A DNA stretch of 64,000 nt. Origin: Volvox africanus. Lineage: Eukaryota; Chlorophyta; Chlorophyceae; Chlamydomonadales; Volvocaceae. Both the position numbers and the translations under genes were made by a program. Location of the stretch: NCBI GenBank assembly GCA_030268105.1, contig BSDZ01000017.1, forward strand, positions 3,328,001 through 3,392,000, given 5' to 3'. Of this stretch, positions 1-13,400 are shown one piece after another. The notes beneath the pieces were generated by a model, which ran no database searches, was not told the origin of the DNA, and saw only the letters and a list, made by a program, of their open reading frames with translations. Each line of letters starts with the position of its first letter. Within the stretch, counting starts at the first letter, position 1.

Positions 1-109
1 AGAACCCCTCCGTATTCTAGTCCGTCTTGATTCTAGTCCTCATGTCCTTTGTGCTCCGTACTCTATGCTACCTCCCACCCACCCTTCGACACCCTCAACC
101 CCCTCGCAG

Positions 110-2145
110 GTGGTCCTCCCCATGCTCCTAACGGATGTTGTCCAAAAAGACGAGAACGGCAAAGAACTGGCGACCACCTGGGTCACCGAGAAACAGTTCT
201 ATGCGGGTCTGGGGGCTGTGCAGGTGAGAGGGCGAACATGTGTGTGTGGGGGGGGGGGAAAGGACCAGACGAATATTGGATGCAACAAAACCGATATTGT
301 CGATGGAAACAACTTGCGCAGAATTCAGGGCAGTGATTGGGCAGTAGGGACAGCGGATGCCCTAGGGCGGTCCTCGCGCAACATGCGGCCTCGGACGAAA
401 CAGTGCAGGACCGTACGGAGTATGTAAGGCAGTTGAGCCTGGGCACATGGTGCTGCCGGGTGCTCATCCCGCTATTCTTGTGCGGCGGACGGGGAGGAGG
501 AGGGGGGACGGGGTTCGCGAGCTCGTGTGCGGAGTGAGAGCAACACATCATTCTCGGGGCGTTTATCATTTCCCGTCAGGGAGGAGTAGAAGTCCAGCAG
601 AGTGTAGTATCACTCGCCGAGTCCCCCCCCGTACTGCTGCTCCCCACATCGGCGGGAGGGCATGTTGTCCCTCATCCTCTTCGTAGCGACATCATTCGTG
701 GTGGCAATTTCTTTCCATGCTATAACAGAGTTGGTCTCCGCTGCTCGCCTCCGCTCCTCCTGACTAGCGGCTATCTCCCACTGCTCACTGCGACCGACTG
801 GCGCTCAATGCCTAACTTCCTTCACGCCCAACGTGATCTTCCCTCAATTCTACCTCATTGACAGGCTATGCCGGGGCCTCTGTTCAACTTCTCGGCCTAT
901 CTAGGCGCTATCATCGCAAGGAGGGTACGCCGGGGGGTCAGAAGGGGGCGATGTGGGGGGTTAGGGTGCGAGGAAAACGCTCTTGATTGTATCTCATGCC
1001 TAGAGGGTCTTCTGTTACGATTTATTCTGAGCTTTTTAGCTCCTTTTCTCGTACAGTGCTGTTAAGCTCAGCGCCACATCTTGCCGTTTGCGTCCGTCTG
1101 TTTAACTCCCTTCCATTCTCGCTGTCTTGCTGTCTTGCAGAGAGGCGACCTCTTCCTGGAGGGTGCGGTGCTGGCCTGGTTTGGGCTCTTCTCCCCGGGA
1201 GTCATGTTGATGTTCGGGGTGCTGCCCTTCTGGAAGCGTTTCCGCACCTGGCAGATCTATCGTCGCGGTCTTCCAGGCATGAATGCAGTGGGCGTGGGCC
1301 TCATCCTCGCATCCGTTTTCAAGATGTCGCTGGATGTCTGGAGAATCAGCCCGTTCAAAAACGCGTCACTTTGCATCGCCCTGTTCGCGTTCACAGGTAT
1401 GTGGCTGGGTCACTGGTGGGGACGGGCTGGGGGATATCATGCGCAGGTAGGATGGGGTGGGGAGTCCATGGCCCAAACCGCCCCGTTCTACCTAAGCGTG
1501 GTGGCCTGCCTGTGTTTCCGGTAGAAGTTCAAGTTATTGCGAAGTTTTGGGGACTAGGGGGTTACTCGGCAACCTGGGAGAGATGATGTTTCTGGAGCGA
1601 GCCTGGGTGAGCTTGTGTGTATGTACGTGTGTAAGGTGCTGTCTGTCTGTCTGTCTGTCTGTCTGTTCAACGATGACTAATTTTGCACGGACACTGTGGG
1701 AAGGGCGGCTTAGCTGAAGGGCAATGCTCCGCTAGCCAGCTTAGTGATTGGAGGTACACTGGAGCAGCTCCGGAACCACCTTGGCGGGGTATGCGGGTTA
1801 TGCGTACGGTACAGTACAGTCCTTCCTGGATTTTGGCAGCGCCTCAAATACAGACCCCTAAGTCATGCTCGTCTCCTCTCACGGCTCAGGGGTTCAAGTA
1901 GAGCAGGGAAGGAGTAAAACCCACAACCCACTGGTGCCTCGGGTTGGCTTGCCTTGCGTGTTTTGAGCTTGCTTTTCAAGGCATCCTCAAGCTTAGAGCT
2001 TTTTCCAGGACACTGATGTGTTGTTGTGTCGGTGGTTGCCTTTTTTCCGTGAGCAGCCGTGGATGAGCTCAAGATCTTCGAGCCAATTGTGGTGATTGGC
2101 GGCGCGCTGCTGGGGCTATTCGGCTGGGGCGTCAAGCTTGACTGA
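110..2145 (+). CDS. Chromate transporter (CHR family), 3' part
   Basis: Membrane transporter of the CHR (ChrA-like) family, whose members move chromate and probably other oxyanions. Four exons are supported: 110-223, 865-924, 1141-1396 and 2057-2145, with phases 0, 0 and 1 matching at each junction and a TGA at 2143-2145. They encode about 173 residues, one CHR domain. The family signature AMPGPLFNFSAYLGA is created exactly at the 223/865 splice, preceded by a VTEKQFYAGLGAVQ segment. Hydrophobic stretches follow (LFLEGAVLAWFGLFSPG, the NAVGVGLILASVF region, VVIGGALLGLFGWG). Long family members have two CHR domains, so the first domain probably lies upstream of base 1. The acceptor at 109 shows that the gene begins outside the window. 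Whether the substrate is chromate or sulfate-like cannot be told from sequence. Confidence 0.85.
1641..1666 (+). repeat. (GTCT)n microsatellite
   Basis: About six tandem GTCT units inside the last visible intron of the chromate transporter (1397-2056). Confidence 0.9.
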
Positions 2146-4831
2146 CCGGGCTGGAGCAACACCACCCAGTCGTGACACGTCATGCACTGGGTGGCGTGAT
2201 GCTGCCCATTCTCCTCCTCTTCATCATATAAAGGAAAAGGAAATCGCTGTGCAAAGCGGGACGTGTCCCCCGCTGCTGCAGTCCTTTGTATTCACGTTTC
2301 AAAGGGGGCCAGTCATCAGGTAGGATTTTGCAGATTCCATGAGGATAGGATTTTGCAGGCGTACATGGCTGTACGGGACTGGAAGTGGAAGTTGGAGAAA
2401 CTCTTTTGAGTTTGGAGGAACGAGATGATTGATGAGTGCAGTGTGAAACAATAAATGAATGGAGGTGTTCAGGCTGATTACAAATGCAATGTGCGGCGCT
2501 GATACGGGTAAGTAATCGGAAGCATCATTCCTAGCTGTCAGGTATGTACGGGTTTGGATAAAGAACGAAGGCCAGGCACAGAAATTCACGGGGTTGGGCT
2601 GTGAACTTTGTTTTGGGATTTGAGGGGGTTAGTGTTGTTGCATAGCTGGAACTTCTCATCCTCATCTCCCCTAGGTTCAGTGCCCCCACTGAGGGCTGTG
2701 TCGTGAGTGATTTATGGGAGCGCGCGCGCTGTCCAGCATTTTCAGCTCCCTTTCAGGTGTGGGTGTTGCAGAGGATCTCCGACCGGGATTTAGCAGAGTC
2801 GGGGGCGTATCTGCGAAAGTTAAATACTTGCTTATTCCTCCACCCGTCTGCGTGCCACCCATACACACACATATACATACATACACACACAAACTCCTGC
2901 AACTATCTATCCCCCCTGGGAGTGGGGGCACAACGGTTGGTCCTATTCTTTGAGTGGTATAGGTATAGGCTTGGCTTGCATGCAGCAGCTGTTGATGCCA
3001 TGCACGTGAGTGTGAGGGTGACGGCATGCACAAATGAGAATCCAACCTACATGTGCGGTGTGTTGTGTCTTAGGGAACCTCACTTCTATCTAGGTGACTG
3101 TGTGTTCGCTTGCTGTTGATGCGTTGGAGTTCTCATGGGCCAAGAACATGCCAAATAAGCCCGAGCATTGCCCCCATCAATGTGGCCGTTCTGGTATGTG
3201 ACACAGATACGGAGCATGTGGATCGAGCCGCAACTCATAAGGCCTGTGGAAACACGTTGGCTGTACGTGTGTATGTTGGAGTGGGTGGTCAGACCAGGAC
3301 ACATGAATGCTGGTTGGCATGTGTGGCTCGTAGGATATGTTGGCCGCCGTTCGTGGGGGTGGGTATTCATGAGCTGCTTTGTTGTGGCATACTAGTGCTG
3401 TAGGCGTGTTTATGTGCAGGATATGTGCACCTGTACATAAATTGCCACTGTATTTAATACATCGTGCTTTTGGGCACGACTCAAATATTTGGGGCCTGCT
3501 GCTTGTGCGTTTATGCATTCATGACCTGGGTAATCCTTGGATATGCCTGAACACTTGTATGTTGTGTTCAAAATCATGCAACACAATTACGTTTGCCTAA
3601 ATGAAATGAGCTTTAGTCATTACACTTATAGCTTGTTTCGTTTCGAGGTGAAATTTTTTGCAAGAAATGTGCAAAAAACTCACCACACATGCTAGCGTAG
3701 TCAGGTGGATGACTAGCAACTGTTAATGCGCCTAGCCAACTGATCTATCTACAATTTGTAACATGTTCAACTTTTATAAAGAGTTTTGAGTCCTATATAA
3801 GCAAAACTGCTATCATATTAATAATCACTGACTTCTGATCTCTTAATGACTACGCGAGGGAGAGCTATAAAGCACCGCCTAATAAAGCCCGGACGTGGAC
3901 AGGACAAAAGTGTCACCAACCAGATTAATAAATGGGCAATGAGGGCAGCTATTTGGATACGTTGGCCATCCTAGCCTTAGACCCAGATGGTCCGTTATAT
4001 CATCACTTGCATCTAGGCGACAGCCTAAAAAGACAAGAAAAGAGATCCGGGTCAACAGCACAGATGCTCCTTGCGCCGAGTGCTCATGGAGGAGTTGGCG
4101 ACGCCCGGGCTCGGATGGTGCGTCTTCCCAGCCCCTGAGACAGCATCCGATATCCTGTTCTAAATGACGGTGTCAGGCAGATGCCGCTCTTGACCTGCAA
4201 AAACCACAAACAAACCCCTCTATCACCCACCAAGATGCCTGCTATCAGCGCTTGCTGTTCGGCCAGCCTTCACAACTTTGACATGCAACTACACCCGGTT
4301 GCTCCACTAGGCAACCGCTAACCCCAAAGGTAGACCCAACGACTCCTGGCAAGACACCGACACTGCAAAATGAAGAAGATTGAGTCTCCTCTCCTATCTC
4401 CCCTTCCCCTTCCCTCTCCCTTCCCCTTCCCTCTCCCTTCCCCTTCCCTCTCTCCTTCCCTCTCCCCTTCCCTCTCCTTCCCAGAGCTCCACTGACATCC
4501 CGCCTGCCCTCCCGACCTTCCCCAAGCAACGCACTCCCTTGCTGCCCAGGACAGAAGGGATCTGCGGGAGCTCTCCCGCTGGCGCCAGTTCATCAGATCC
4601 ATGCCAGATCCATGCAGGTGCGAATGCAGCCACCTGACCCGTGCCAGCCAGCCATGGAACCCTCTCTCTCATTTCTTTCTCTCTCACTCTATAGCCTGCA
4701 TTGCCTATGCGCCGCAGAAGGGTGGCGGGGTGGCAACGCGATGCGAGTGCACTACCTTCCAGGCGGGTGGTCCCAGGCGGCTGGTCCCAGGCGGCTGGTC
4801 CCAGGCGGCTCTCTCATTTCGACATGGACCC
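2146..4831. other. Convergent intergenic region
   Basis: This holds the 3' flanks of the chromate transporter (+) and S-formylglutathione hydrolase (-). I find no exon with family motifs on either strand. The stretch around 3600-3930 is AT-richer than its surroundings. A CT-rich run (TTCCC/CTCCC mixtures) lies at about 4385-4480. Open frames here are short and low in complexity. Confidence 0.6.
4385..4482 (+). repeat. Polypyrimidine (CTTCCC/CTCTCCC) tract
   Basis: About 100 bases almost purely C and T on the + strand, made of irregular CTTCCC, CCTTCCC and CTCTCCC units. It lies about 350 bases beyond the hydrolase stop codon. Confidence 0.85.
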
Positions 4832-7800
4832 TTAGGAGGCCTCCTGGTGGCCAGCCAGGAGCGCATCGGCATGGAAGTTGATGTGGTAGTCAATGAAGGT
4901 GGAAATGAAGAAGTAAGAATGGTCGTACCCCTCCTGCAGGTGGCATCATGATACGACACCGTAACCAGGTTGCGGCTGGAAACGTCGTCGTGTGGTTCGG
5001 GCTTTGGCGGAAGGCGACAACACCCGCACGTACACGTCGTTTCCACCACACGCATACGTCGTTTTCAAGGTTGTCATGTTGTCATTAAAATCCTGGGCCG
5101 CAGGGTGGTTTCGCGCAAGCGCATAATCCGCAAATCCACCAGGCAAGGGTCCTGGGTTCCCCAATCGCCACCAGGTAAAAGGTACAAGGCCCAAATAGCG
5201 GGGCCCCCAGGACCTCGTCAAGCTGTTGAACTGTCCCCCTCAGCCCCCATCTGCCAAAATTGCCGTTCACGCACCTGCATTCGTAAAGTGGCAGGGCTGT
5301 AGCCGCTGTCCTTGATGGCCCTCTCCAGCGCCTGCGGCTGTAGCTGCACCTCCAGAAACTTGTCTGCAGAGCCCGTGTCCACCAATATTGGGGGCTTCAC
5401 GTCTCCGGCGAAATCCCGGATCAGCTCACATGCGTCGTACTGCTTCCACACATCCTTGTCCTCACCCAGGTAGCCTGCGGATTGCGAAGATGGACGGCGA
5501 GACCCAGTTTGGTGGAGGGGGGCGCTGAGGCGGGCATTGAGGGGGGTGTTGAGGCGGGCATTGAGGGGGGTGTTGAGGCGGGCATTGAGGAGGGTGTTGA
5601 GGCGGGCATTGAGGAGGGTGTTGAGGAGAGGAGAGAGGGGTAAGGGAAAGGTGTGTTGGGAGTGCCGGAGGCCTGTTAAGTGCACACCTGGGAGACACGG
5701 GGGCAGTGGGTTACAACCCCGGGGCGTATGAGGGCATCAAAGGGACATGTGCTGCAACCCGCACGGTCTCACAACCTGTTGCAACTTTCATGTAACTTGT
5801 TCAAACCTTCGGGGGTTGAGCACCAGGGTTTGACCAGGATTTGACCAGGGTTTGACCAGGGTACTGCAATGCTCGTGGTGAAAAAGGATATTCTACCCCC
5901 TGCCTGCGAGCTGGTAGCATCATTACAATGACACATACACACACACACATGCTCTCCAAACCTTTCCCTTTCCCTTTCCCCGTCTCCTCTCCCTTTCCGC
6001 ACCAGTGAAGGCTTTGACGCCCCAGGGCGCGTTCGTTGGGTTGCAGATGGGGGCGAAGGCGCTGATGGAGCGGTAGGACTGAAGAGGGGCCCAACAGCAA
6101 GAGGGAGAGGGCAGGTTGAGATTTTGGAGCTTGCCGTCTATCAGTGTTTTGTTGACTAGTGATGAAGAAGATCGGGTTTTGAAATGCTCATCGACGCAAT
6201 TCCGACAGTGAAGGGTAAAGATGCTAGCTAGGAACTCCTTAGACAAACCGAAGCAGGATTCGGCTAATAAGCCCCAACCTGCCACCCTTAGCCAACCCTC
6301 TCTGACTGGTAGGTTGACCCCCCTCGCTGACCCCTCCAGGCAACACACATCATCGCGATTAGATTGGACTGCGGCCCCGAAAGGTGGTGGAGGGTCACCA
6401 GTCATCTATCTATCACACTCTCCGTCTCCCTTTTCCCAAGCGGCCCTTTCTGCATCGGCCCAAACCCTTCCTATTGGCAATACACGCGCGCACGCCATTC
6501 ACAGACTTGGTCAAGCCGATGGTCACCCCACCCGCACGTGCCACGCTCTGCAAGATCGGCGTGTTATATTCCAGCCGCGAAACATACATACATACATACA
6601 TATATACACATACATACGCACCTGTGGGTTTTTCAACCCCACTACAAGCGCCCCATGCCCCCCCATAGAGTGGCCGAAGATGGATGCCCGGTCAGCATCC
6701 AGGGAGGATGCGAATGGAGACGCGGCGCGCAACAGAGTGGGAAGTTCCTGCGGGGCGGGTGATGGAGGCGTGTGTGGAGAAGCGCGAGGGGGAATCAAGC
6801 CGTATGAAACTGGCCGTAAGTGATTTGGGGGAAATCATCGTTCACGAACATCATACGGGGCCGGCTGGGCGATGAGGTGGGCGGAGTGATGGTGAATATG
6901 CCATGTGTATTGCGAACAGGGGGAGGAGGGGGGTGGTGTGTTTGCACGCGCTGCTGTCCCAGGCAGTGCATTCTCTCTGATATTCTGTTCTCGCTTCAGC
7001 TCCAGCTCCGGCTCCAGCTCCGGCACCTGCTCCGGCGGAAACTGGCTCTATACGGGTTGTCGAGTTTTTGGCTGGAGTTCTGCTCACCCTTGCCCTGCCC
7101 TGACGGCACTGAGGACTGTGTGCGTTTTGGGGGCGTGTAAATGTGAGGGAAGGCGAATAAAACGAATCTTGGCGCTGTGTGGTGTGTATGGTGTGTTTAT
7201 CTGTGTGTGTGTGTGGGGGGGGGGGGATGAGAGATAGAACTCGAGCTGCTGGCTTCCTGCTGCTTCTGCGTTAACAACTTAGGGTTGAGTTTTACCAGTG
7301 GATGATGACACCCTCCGGATCTTCTGGGTGATGAACGCACCCACCTTAGTCGGTTCACCGCTTCCGCCCAGCGGCCCCTCTACCTCACTACGCACTGGCG
7401 CCACTGGTGGCACATCTCAGTCCCGTGTACGGAGGTTCTGACCTGAACTAAGGCCCCTATACACGTCGTCCTCCCTCCCTGCCGCTTCCTCCCTCCCTGC
7501 CGCTTCCTCCCTCCCTGCCGCTTCCTCCCTCCCTGCCGCTTCCTCCCTCCCTGCCGCTTCCTCCCTCCCTGCCGCTTCCTCTCTCCCTGCCGCTTCCTCC
7601 CTCCCTGCCGCTTCCTCCCTCCCTGCCGCTTCCTCCCTCCCTTCCTTCCTTCCTATGCAACCGCCCCATAGGACACGCCGGTCCCTTACACACTCATACA
7701 GCTGTGTTTTGATGACACGCCCCTCAGGTTGTGCTGCTTTTTACTCCCCGGCCCCGGCTGCCTTCGTCCCCGCAACTCTGTCCAGCCTGTCCTCCAGGAC

Positions 7801-8767
7801 AATCTACATACCTGAACGACGTAGTCGTACATTCGCCAAGCCCGCCATTTCTCCTGCAAGCGCAGCGAGTGACCTGGGTTCAGTTCACATGCGAGAAATC
7901 ATAACAACTTCCCAACCCATGTCTATTCCAGCTTCACTGGCTACCCATTGGCTTAACATCCCCTCTCTTTGATTGCCTGAATTACCACCGGCTTATAAAA
8001 GCCTCCCCTCCGGACGGGCCCCCCCCCTTTCACATACCTAGCGCATGCATGCATGTGTATGTACGTGGGCTGTCCGCCTTGGATTACGCATCTGCCTCCC
8101 TTACCCTCCTTTCCCCCGCGCTGCGCGCTTGAGCCCTACCCATACCTGACCTGTGTAGCGTTGACGTAGAAGCCGGCGCCCACACCGAAGTCCCAGGAGT
8201 CCGCCTCACCCTCCACCGCTAGACCCCGAGGAGAGGTATCGGGGGCCACCAGGGCTATACCACGAGCCGCAGCCATACGCTGCGCTCCTGTGACCGCGGA
8301 CGAAACAACATTAGATCAAGCTCGTCAGCATGGCTCCGTGTCAGACAGGCAAACGAAGAAGGTCGATCGGGTGCTGAAACTGTAAGAAATAGTGATCAAA
8401 CATTATTTGTTATCGATGCAGCCCGTAAGGGGAGCCTCTCGGTGTTGGAGGATTCATCTCGATACAAATCGCGCTTGAGTGTGCTGCACGATTAAAAATT
8501 GGATGCTAGTCTCAAGCAATTCGTCAGCTTTACTTGTCAACTAGTTAATAATGTCCTATAAGCACCTGACTTCTGGATGAAGTTCTCGTCGGTGCATGTG
8601 AGCCCGGAGAGATAGTACAAGACCGGCACCTTGCCATTTTCCGCAGCAGCAGGAAAGTAAACTGTGAATGTCATATCACAACCCAGCACGGTGCTCCGGT
8701 GCTTATAGCGACGATTGTAGCCATCGAACTGGCGGTTAACGGTGATCTCCTCAACAGAGTTGGCCAT
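4832..8767 (-). CDS. S-formylglutathione hydrolase (esterase D)
   Basis: Cytosolic serine hydrolase that splits S-formylglutathione into formate and glutathione, the second step of glutathione-dependent formaldehyde detoxification. Seven exons in transcript order: 8566-8767, 8151-8287, 7812-7853, 6622-6747, 6003-6078, 5275-5474 and 4832-4933. They total 885 nt, or 294 residues, close to the usual length of about 280. All phases agree. The nucleophile lies in [10 protein letters not shown] (Ser154). The Asp232 region (GSADKF) and His266 (EGYDHSY) complete the triad. [30 protein letters not shown] and SAFAPICNP are family hallmarks. The third exon is only 42 nt and supplies WRMYDYV. Start: ATG at 8767, followed by MANSVEEI. 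Introns carry two minisatellites. The gene is divergent from the DEAD-box gene. Confidence 0.96.
5527..5622 (+). repeat. 24-bp minisatellite, 4 copies
   Basis: Four tandem 24-bp units beginning GAGGCGGGCATTGAG with small variants (GGGGGG or GAGG inside). It sits in the hydrolase intron between exons 5 and 6, about 50 bases upstream of the acceptor used at 5474 (minus strand). Confidence 0.9.
6583..6617 (+). repeat. (CATA)n microsatellite
   Basis: Short CATA/TATA tandem run inside a hydrolase intron, just after the donor at 6621 on the minus strand. Confidence 0.7.
7466..7640 (+). repeat. 18-bp minisatellite, about 9 copies
   Basis: Tandem units of GCCGCTTCCTCCCTCCCT with one or two base variants. 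It lies in the hydrolase intron between the 42-nt exon (7812-7853) and the catalytic-serine exon (6622-6747). On the transcript strand it is purine-rich. Long open frames across it are artefacts of the repeat. Confidence 0.92.
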
Positions 8768-10410
8768 GAATACACTCTGACCAACTGCTGGTCGGCAAGA
8801 TGGTGTAATGCAAATCCGTTTTGCGTTCAGATATCAAAGCCTTGAGGAAACTCGCGCCCATGATGCGATACGAAGCTGGATCCAGAGCATACCGGCCAAG
8901 GTGGTTGGCGCTTAGGGTTTATCATTGACCCAACGTCAGTTTGCATGGGACGAAAACCAGGATAGTACAATACGCAGCTGTAGGTTAATAGGTGTGGCTT
9001 GCATACACTGATGAGCAGGCCCTCCATTCTCTTTGGATGCAGCATGACATGAGCAGCAGCAGCAGCAGAGGAAAATGTCATGTCTCTTTCACTTCGCTTT
9101 CACCTCTTGAGCATGCCGTGCTCTCCCCTCCCCGTTTCACACTCTTTACATACTCTCTTCATCCATTCCAGGCTTTGTAGCCTCGCCACTACTCGCCGCG
9201 CCTCTACGTACTGCTGCTGCCGCTATCCTTACCCTATCTCGCAGAGGTGGCGATAATTAACATGGTTGGTGTAATTCCCGATTTACATGGCCCTTCTTAC
9301 AGGCCAGTTAGGACAGTCAGTCCAATGTATCCAAGTCGGCCATGTGTTTGGCCGTCTGGCACGAACAGTTGGATCGATGAAAGGTGCACGACCTATGTTA
9401 ACCCTTGCCACAGCCGCGAGTTGCCACAGCCACAAGACAAGGTAAGGATAATGGCAACAGAGGTGGCAGCCGTGGGGGGGGGCTACGAAAAGGGCTATAA
9501 TGGTTGCAATGTATGAAAAGGTTGTGTACACGGTGCGAACAGGGGAGGGGAGAGTGGGGCATGCGTAGGAGGCATGCTTCAAAGGGAAGCAAAAGCGATG
9601 TGGCATCCTCTGCCTCCCACCTCCTCCTCCGCTGCTGCTCATGTTGTGGCTGCTGCTGCTCGTCTTGCGATGTAATGGGGTGGAATCTTGGACGTCTGGA
9701 ACCGCACGCACTGAGCTGCACGACCTAGAATGAGTTCAGACTGACATCAGAGTTCTGAACTTCATGGGTCCCTGTACGCTATGCTTCGGAGCCTTCTTAA
9801 GCTTTCTTCTCAGCCGCGCCACAAGCACGTTTAATTTGCAGCACTGTGCCTGGCAGCGGTCCGTGGGCCACAGGCCGCAATCCGCAGGTGCAACATATGG
9901 GATCAAATGACAGGATCCCTAAGGCCTCAAGATCTAACTGGTAATATGGAAGCTCCATACAAAGACAGTAAGACCTTGGATTATGGAGGATGGCATCTAA
10001 AGGGGATGGAGGTCCCGCTCCTCGGGCGACCCAACAACGCGTTCCCCGACGATGCGGCATGCTGTGCTAAAAGTTTAGTAAGTATCATAAATGGTGACTT
10101 ATGTTCGCTTATGCAGAAATCACTACGCAGCCGCCATCCGGGGAAGCCCTCCATTCCGATGGGTTTAGTGAGGTGGTTGTGAGGTATTCTCAAGCTGGCC
10201 GAAATAATCGATCTACTTGAGCAGCACCGCCTTTAGATCACTATTTTAAATCTTTGTTAAGTCTTGGCGATTTACGGCAGAAGTTGTGTAGACGCCCGCC
10301 GTTGTTCCCAATCCCGGACGAAACTAGATGCATAAGGACGCCCCACACCATGCTACTCCTTTCATGCTCATACGTTCTAATTCGCTAACAGTCCTCCATC
10401 CAATAGACAC
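8768..10410. promoter_or_regulatory. Divergent intergenic (presumed bidirectional promoter)
   Basis: A 1.6-kb gap between the start codons of the S-formylglutathione hydrolase (-) and the DEAD-box helicase (+), so it must hold both 5' UTRs and promoters. A short (CAG)n run lies near 9055-9070. No exon with recognisable motifs was found. No TATA box can be assigned with confidence. Confidence 0.45.
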
Positions 10411-13400
10411 ATGCCCTACGTACCCCCACACTTGCGCGGCAAGCAGCAAGACGCTGCTTCCCCATCTGAGCCTTCTTCCACCGCTGTCCGTGCTCCCGAA
10501 GGCCCCTCTGGCTTTCCTCGCACTGGTAGCTATGGCAATCGTTTAGAGAATGCTTCGTATGGAGGACGTGGAGAGGGCGGATTTTCGCGTCAGGTGTCGA
10601 GTGGGCTTCAGCGCAGCGGAAGCACGCAAAGTTTCGGGGATGGCGGCAGAGGATACAATCGTGGTGGTCCAATTGTTGAGGCCATCTTTGCAAATTGGCA
10701 GCCTACGAACCGCGTGTTGGCGTTAAGCGATGAGACGGTACAAGAGATTCGGCAGCGGCTCAAGGTGTCGGTTGACATCACTGAGGGCGAGCCGAAGGCG
10801 GCTCCACCAATTGAATCTTTCCAAGAAATGGTGAGAACCTAAGCCAAGTATACTGGAACTGCAGCCGTAGCAGTGTTGCCTTTCCACCTCCCGGAACCGC
10901 TACGTGTGCGCCAAGCTGCTTCAACTATTTTGTGTAAATCCGCCATACACGATATGTGTCCCACTGTGTCGTCATTTAACGAAGTGGCGGCTGCGCCATC
11001 TCAACGTTTAACTTTCGCTCACGGGCCGTTCGCGCTGCATTCCGCAGAACCTGCACCCTAATATTCTGGCGGACATCTTACATCATAAGTACGAGACCCC
11101 AACGCCAATTCAGGCACAGGGTCTTCCGATCTCATTATCGGGACGGGACATCCTTGGTTGTGCGGAGACTGGCAGCGGAAAGACGGCGTCCTTTTCAATT
11201 CCGATGATTCAGCACTGTCTCAATCAGCCGCCTCTGAGGCCCGGCGACGGGCCTATGGCGCTGGTGCTGGCCCCGACTCGGGAGCTGGCTCAGCAAATCG
11301 AACGAGAGGTGGGCCCATCATACCTTGACACATGACACTGCGCGTCAAGCGCGTTTCCTATGGCTGACACGGTTTGACATTGACCTGTCCGGGGGGGGGT
11401 TCGCATGGCGGCCCATCGGGTAGGGTTTAGGGTTTAGGGCACAGGCTTAGCAATTGCTCCGAGGTGGGGGAGGGGGCGCGGAGGAAAGGCGGTCAGCTGC
11501 GAAACCGCGTGGATATCATCGTACTTAATCGCTACAAGTGAGCATATCTATGACAGCCTAGAGGACTTGCCTGTGGGTTTTCCCTCACGGGGGCGCGCCG
11601 GGAGTCTCCACACGAGTGGAGGCCTTGAGCGGCGGTGGCGCAGGAAGGTGCCCATCTTGTGCTGCGGGGTTGGGTGATGTGTGGCCGATCGTGATTGTGC
11701 CGCGGAAAGGATAATGCGTAGAACGCCTTCGACAGGATTAGTACCGCCGTTGTCATGACTTACCTCGTGGTGTGCAGGTCGGGAGGAAGCCCCCCGCCCC
11801 CCCGCATGTGTGCGTGTGCGTGTCTTTTACCGGAACCGAGGGACGGGAGGGTGCCGGCCATGATGTCAGCCACGATATGGGTCTGGGGGTAGGGGCGGTC
11901 ATTTTCACTTGCAACGCACGGGATTCTCAACCATCTACCCCTGAGCTGATGGTGGCATACTGGTGACAGTCATGAAGGGGACTTGCCCCTGGACCTTGTT
12001 GACTTGGGCTCTTTTACCGTCCCCTCTTTACCTCCTCGTTCCCTCAACCTGCCGCTCGTCCGATGTCCCTCGCTCATCAGGTTCGTGCCTTTAGCCGCAG
12101 CAGCAGCCGCAATGTGCGCACGTCCATTGTGGTGGGCGGCGTGCCCATGCACGAGCAGCGCCACGACCTGCGCAATGGGGTGGAGATTGTGGTGGCTACA
12201 CCTGGCCGCTTCATCGACCACCTACAACAGTTTAACACCAACCTCAGCCGGGTGTCGTACGTGGTTCTGGACGAGGCGGACCGGATGCTAGACATGGGCT
12301 TTGAGCCGCAGGTGGGGCGATGGGCGATGGTGTGAGGATAGATGATGGCGGATGAATGTATGGACGGGAGGCGCAGGGCGCCGAGGAACCGCGGCCCACC
12401 ACTGGATAACAGGGGGAGGGGAGAAGAGGGAAAGGCGGCCGGACATGTGGACATGCGGGGCCCTCTGGAGGATAAGGCGGGTGTTTTGAAGCCGTGTTGT
12501 GTTGCTGACGATAACAGGGACTGACAACTCTGGGAAATACAAAGAGGTTTGTGGGTTAGTGTGCGTGATGGGGATGGCGATGGTGGATGTCGAATATAGA
12601 CGTGCGGTGTGTTTGCAGCAGCACACCGTTGCGCGACTTGCTTCCTCCCCTCTCCCGCGACCCGGCATCATCGGCTGTGGAGGGGATCAGTCGCTTTCAT
12701 GAGGCCCTTCTTCTGATGCGTGCATCTCTGGGTACCCTCTACGTCTGTGCGTCTGGCTGTCAGAGTCAGCTGCTTCCCATGTCATGTCAAAACCTGCATG
12801 GGAATGTCCCAGAACCCCGCACTGGCTGCAGTCATGGGAGAGAGGGAGGACGGATGGAGGGAGGGGGCTTAACCCTGTTGCAGACCCTGTGGGTTTTCAT
12901 CGTGACATTCCCGTCCCCCACCCGTCTATGTACTTGTGGTTGCCCGGCGCCCCTCCCGTGTTCCGGGGATGTCGCAGATCAAGGAGGTGATGAACAACCT
13001 GCCGCCCCGCCACCAGACTCTGCTTTTCAGCGCAACCATGCCCAAGGTGCGCCTCGAGGCTCTTACCGTTCAGCAGGGAGCGGGAGCGGGCCTCCTTCCG
13101 TGAGCTGCTATTGAGCGAGCACGGCGTTCAGAAGCTAGGGCGCGATACGAAGCGCAAAACATCCGCGTTAGTTAGCCCCTCAGTGTGGCACAGGGCAGGG
13201 GTGCTGCTCCTGCTCCTGCTTTGGCTCCTGCTGCCGTCCGCGCAGGCTTTTGCCCCATCGTCGCCTGATGGAGCAAAAGCGTGTGTCGGGGGCCGCGAGT
13301 TTTCAGACATTTGAGTCGCGAGACGTATCCGGTGACGGGGTTAATAAGAACTCGGGCAGGAGCGTGCTCAGTTCACATCGGAAAGGTTGCGCCCTCCCTG

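Noticed and set aside
5527..5622. Possible CRISPR-like array
   Set aside because: Units are tandem without spacers and lie in a eukaryotic intron.
7457..7693. [12 protein letters not shown] repeat protein
   Set aside because: Translation of the 18-bp minisatellite in a hydrolase intron.
11416..11437. TTTAGGG telomere-like sequence
   Set aside because: Only two tandem units inside a helicase intron; too short to indicate a telomere or interstitial telomeric block.
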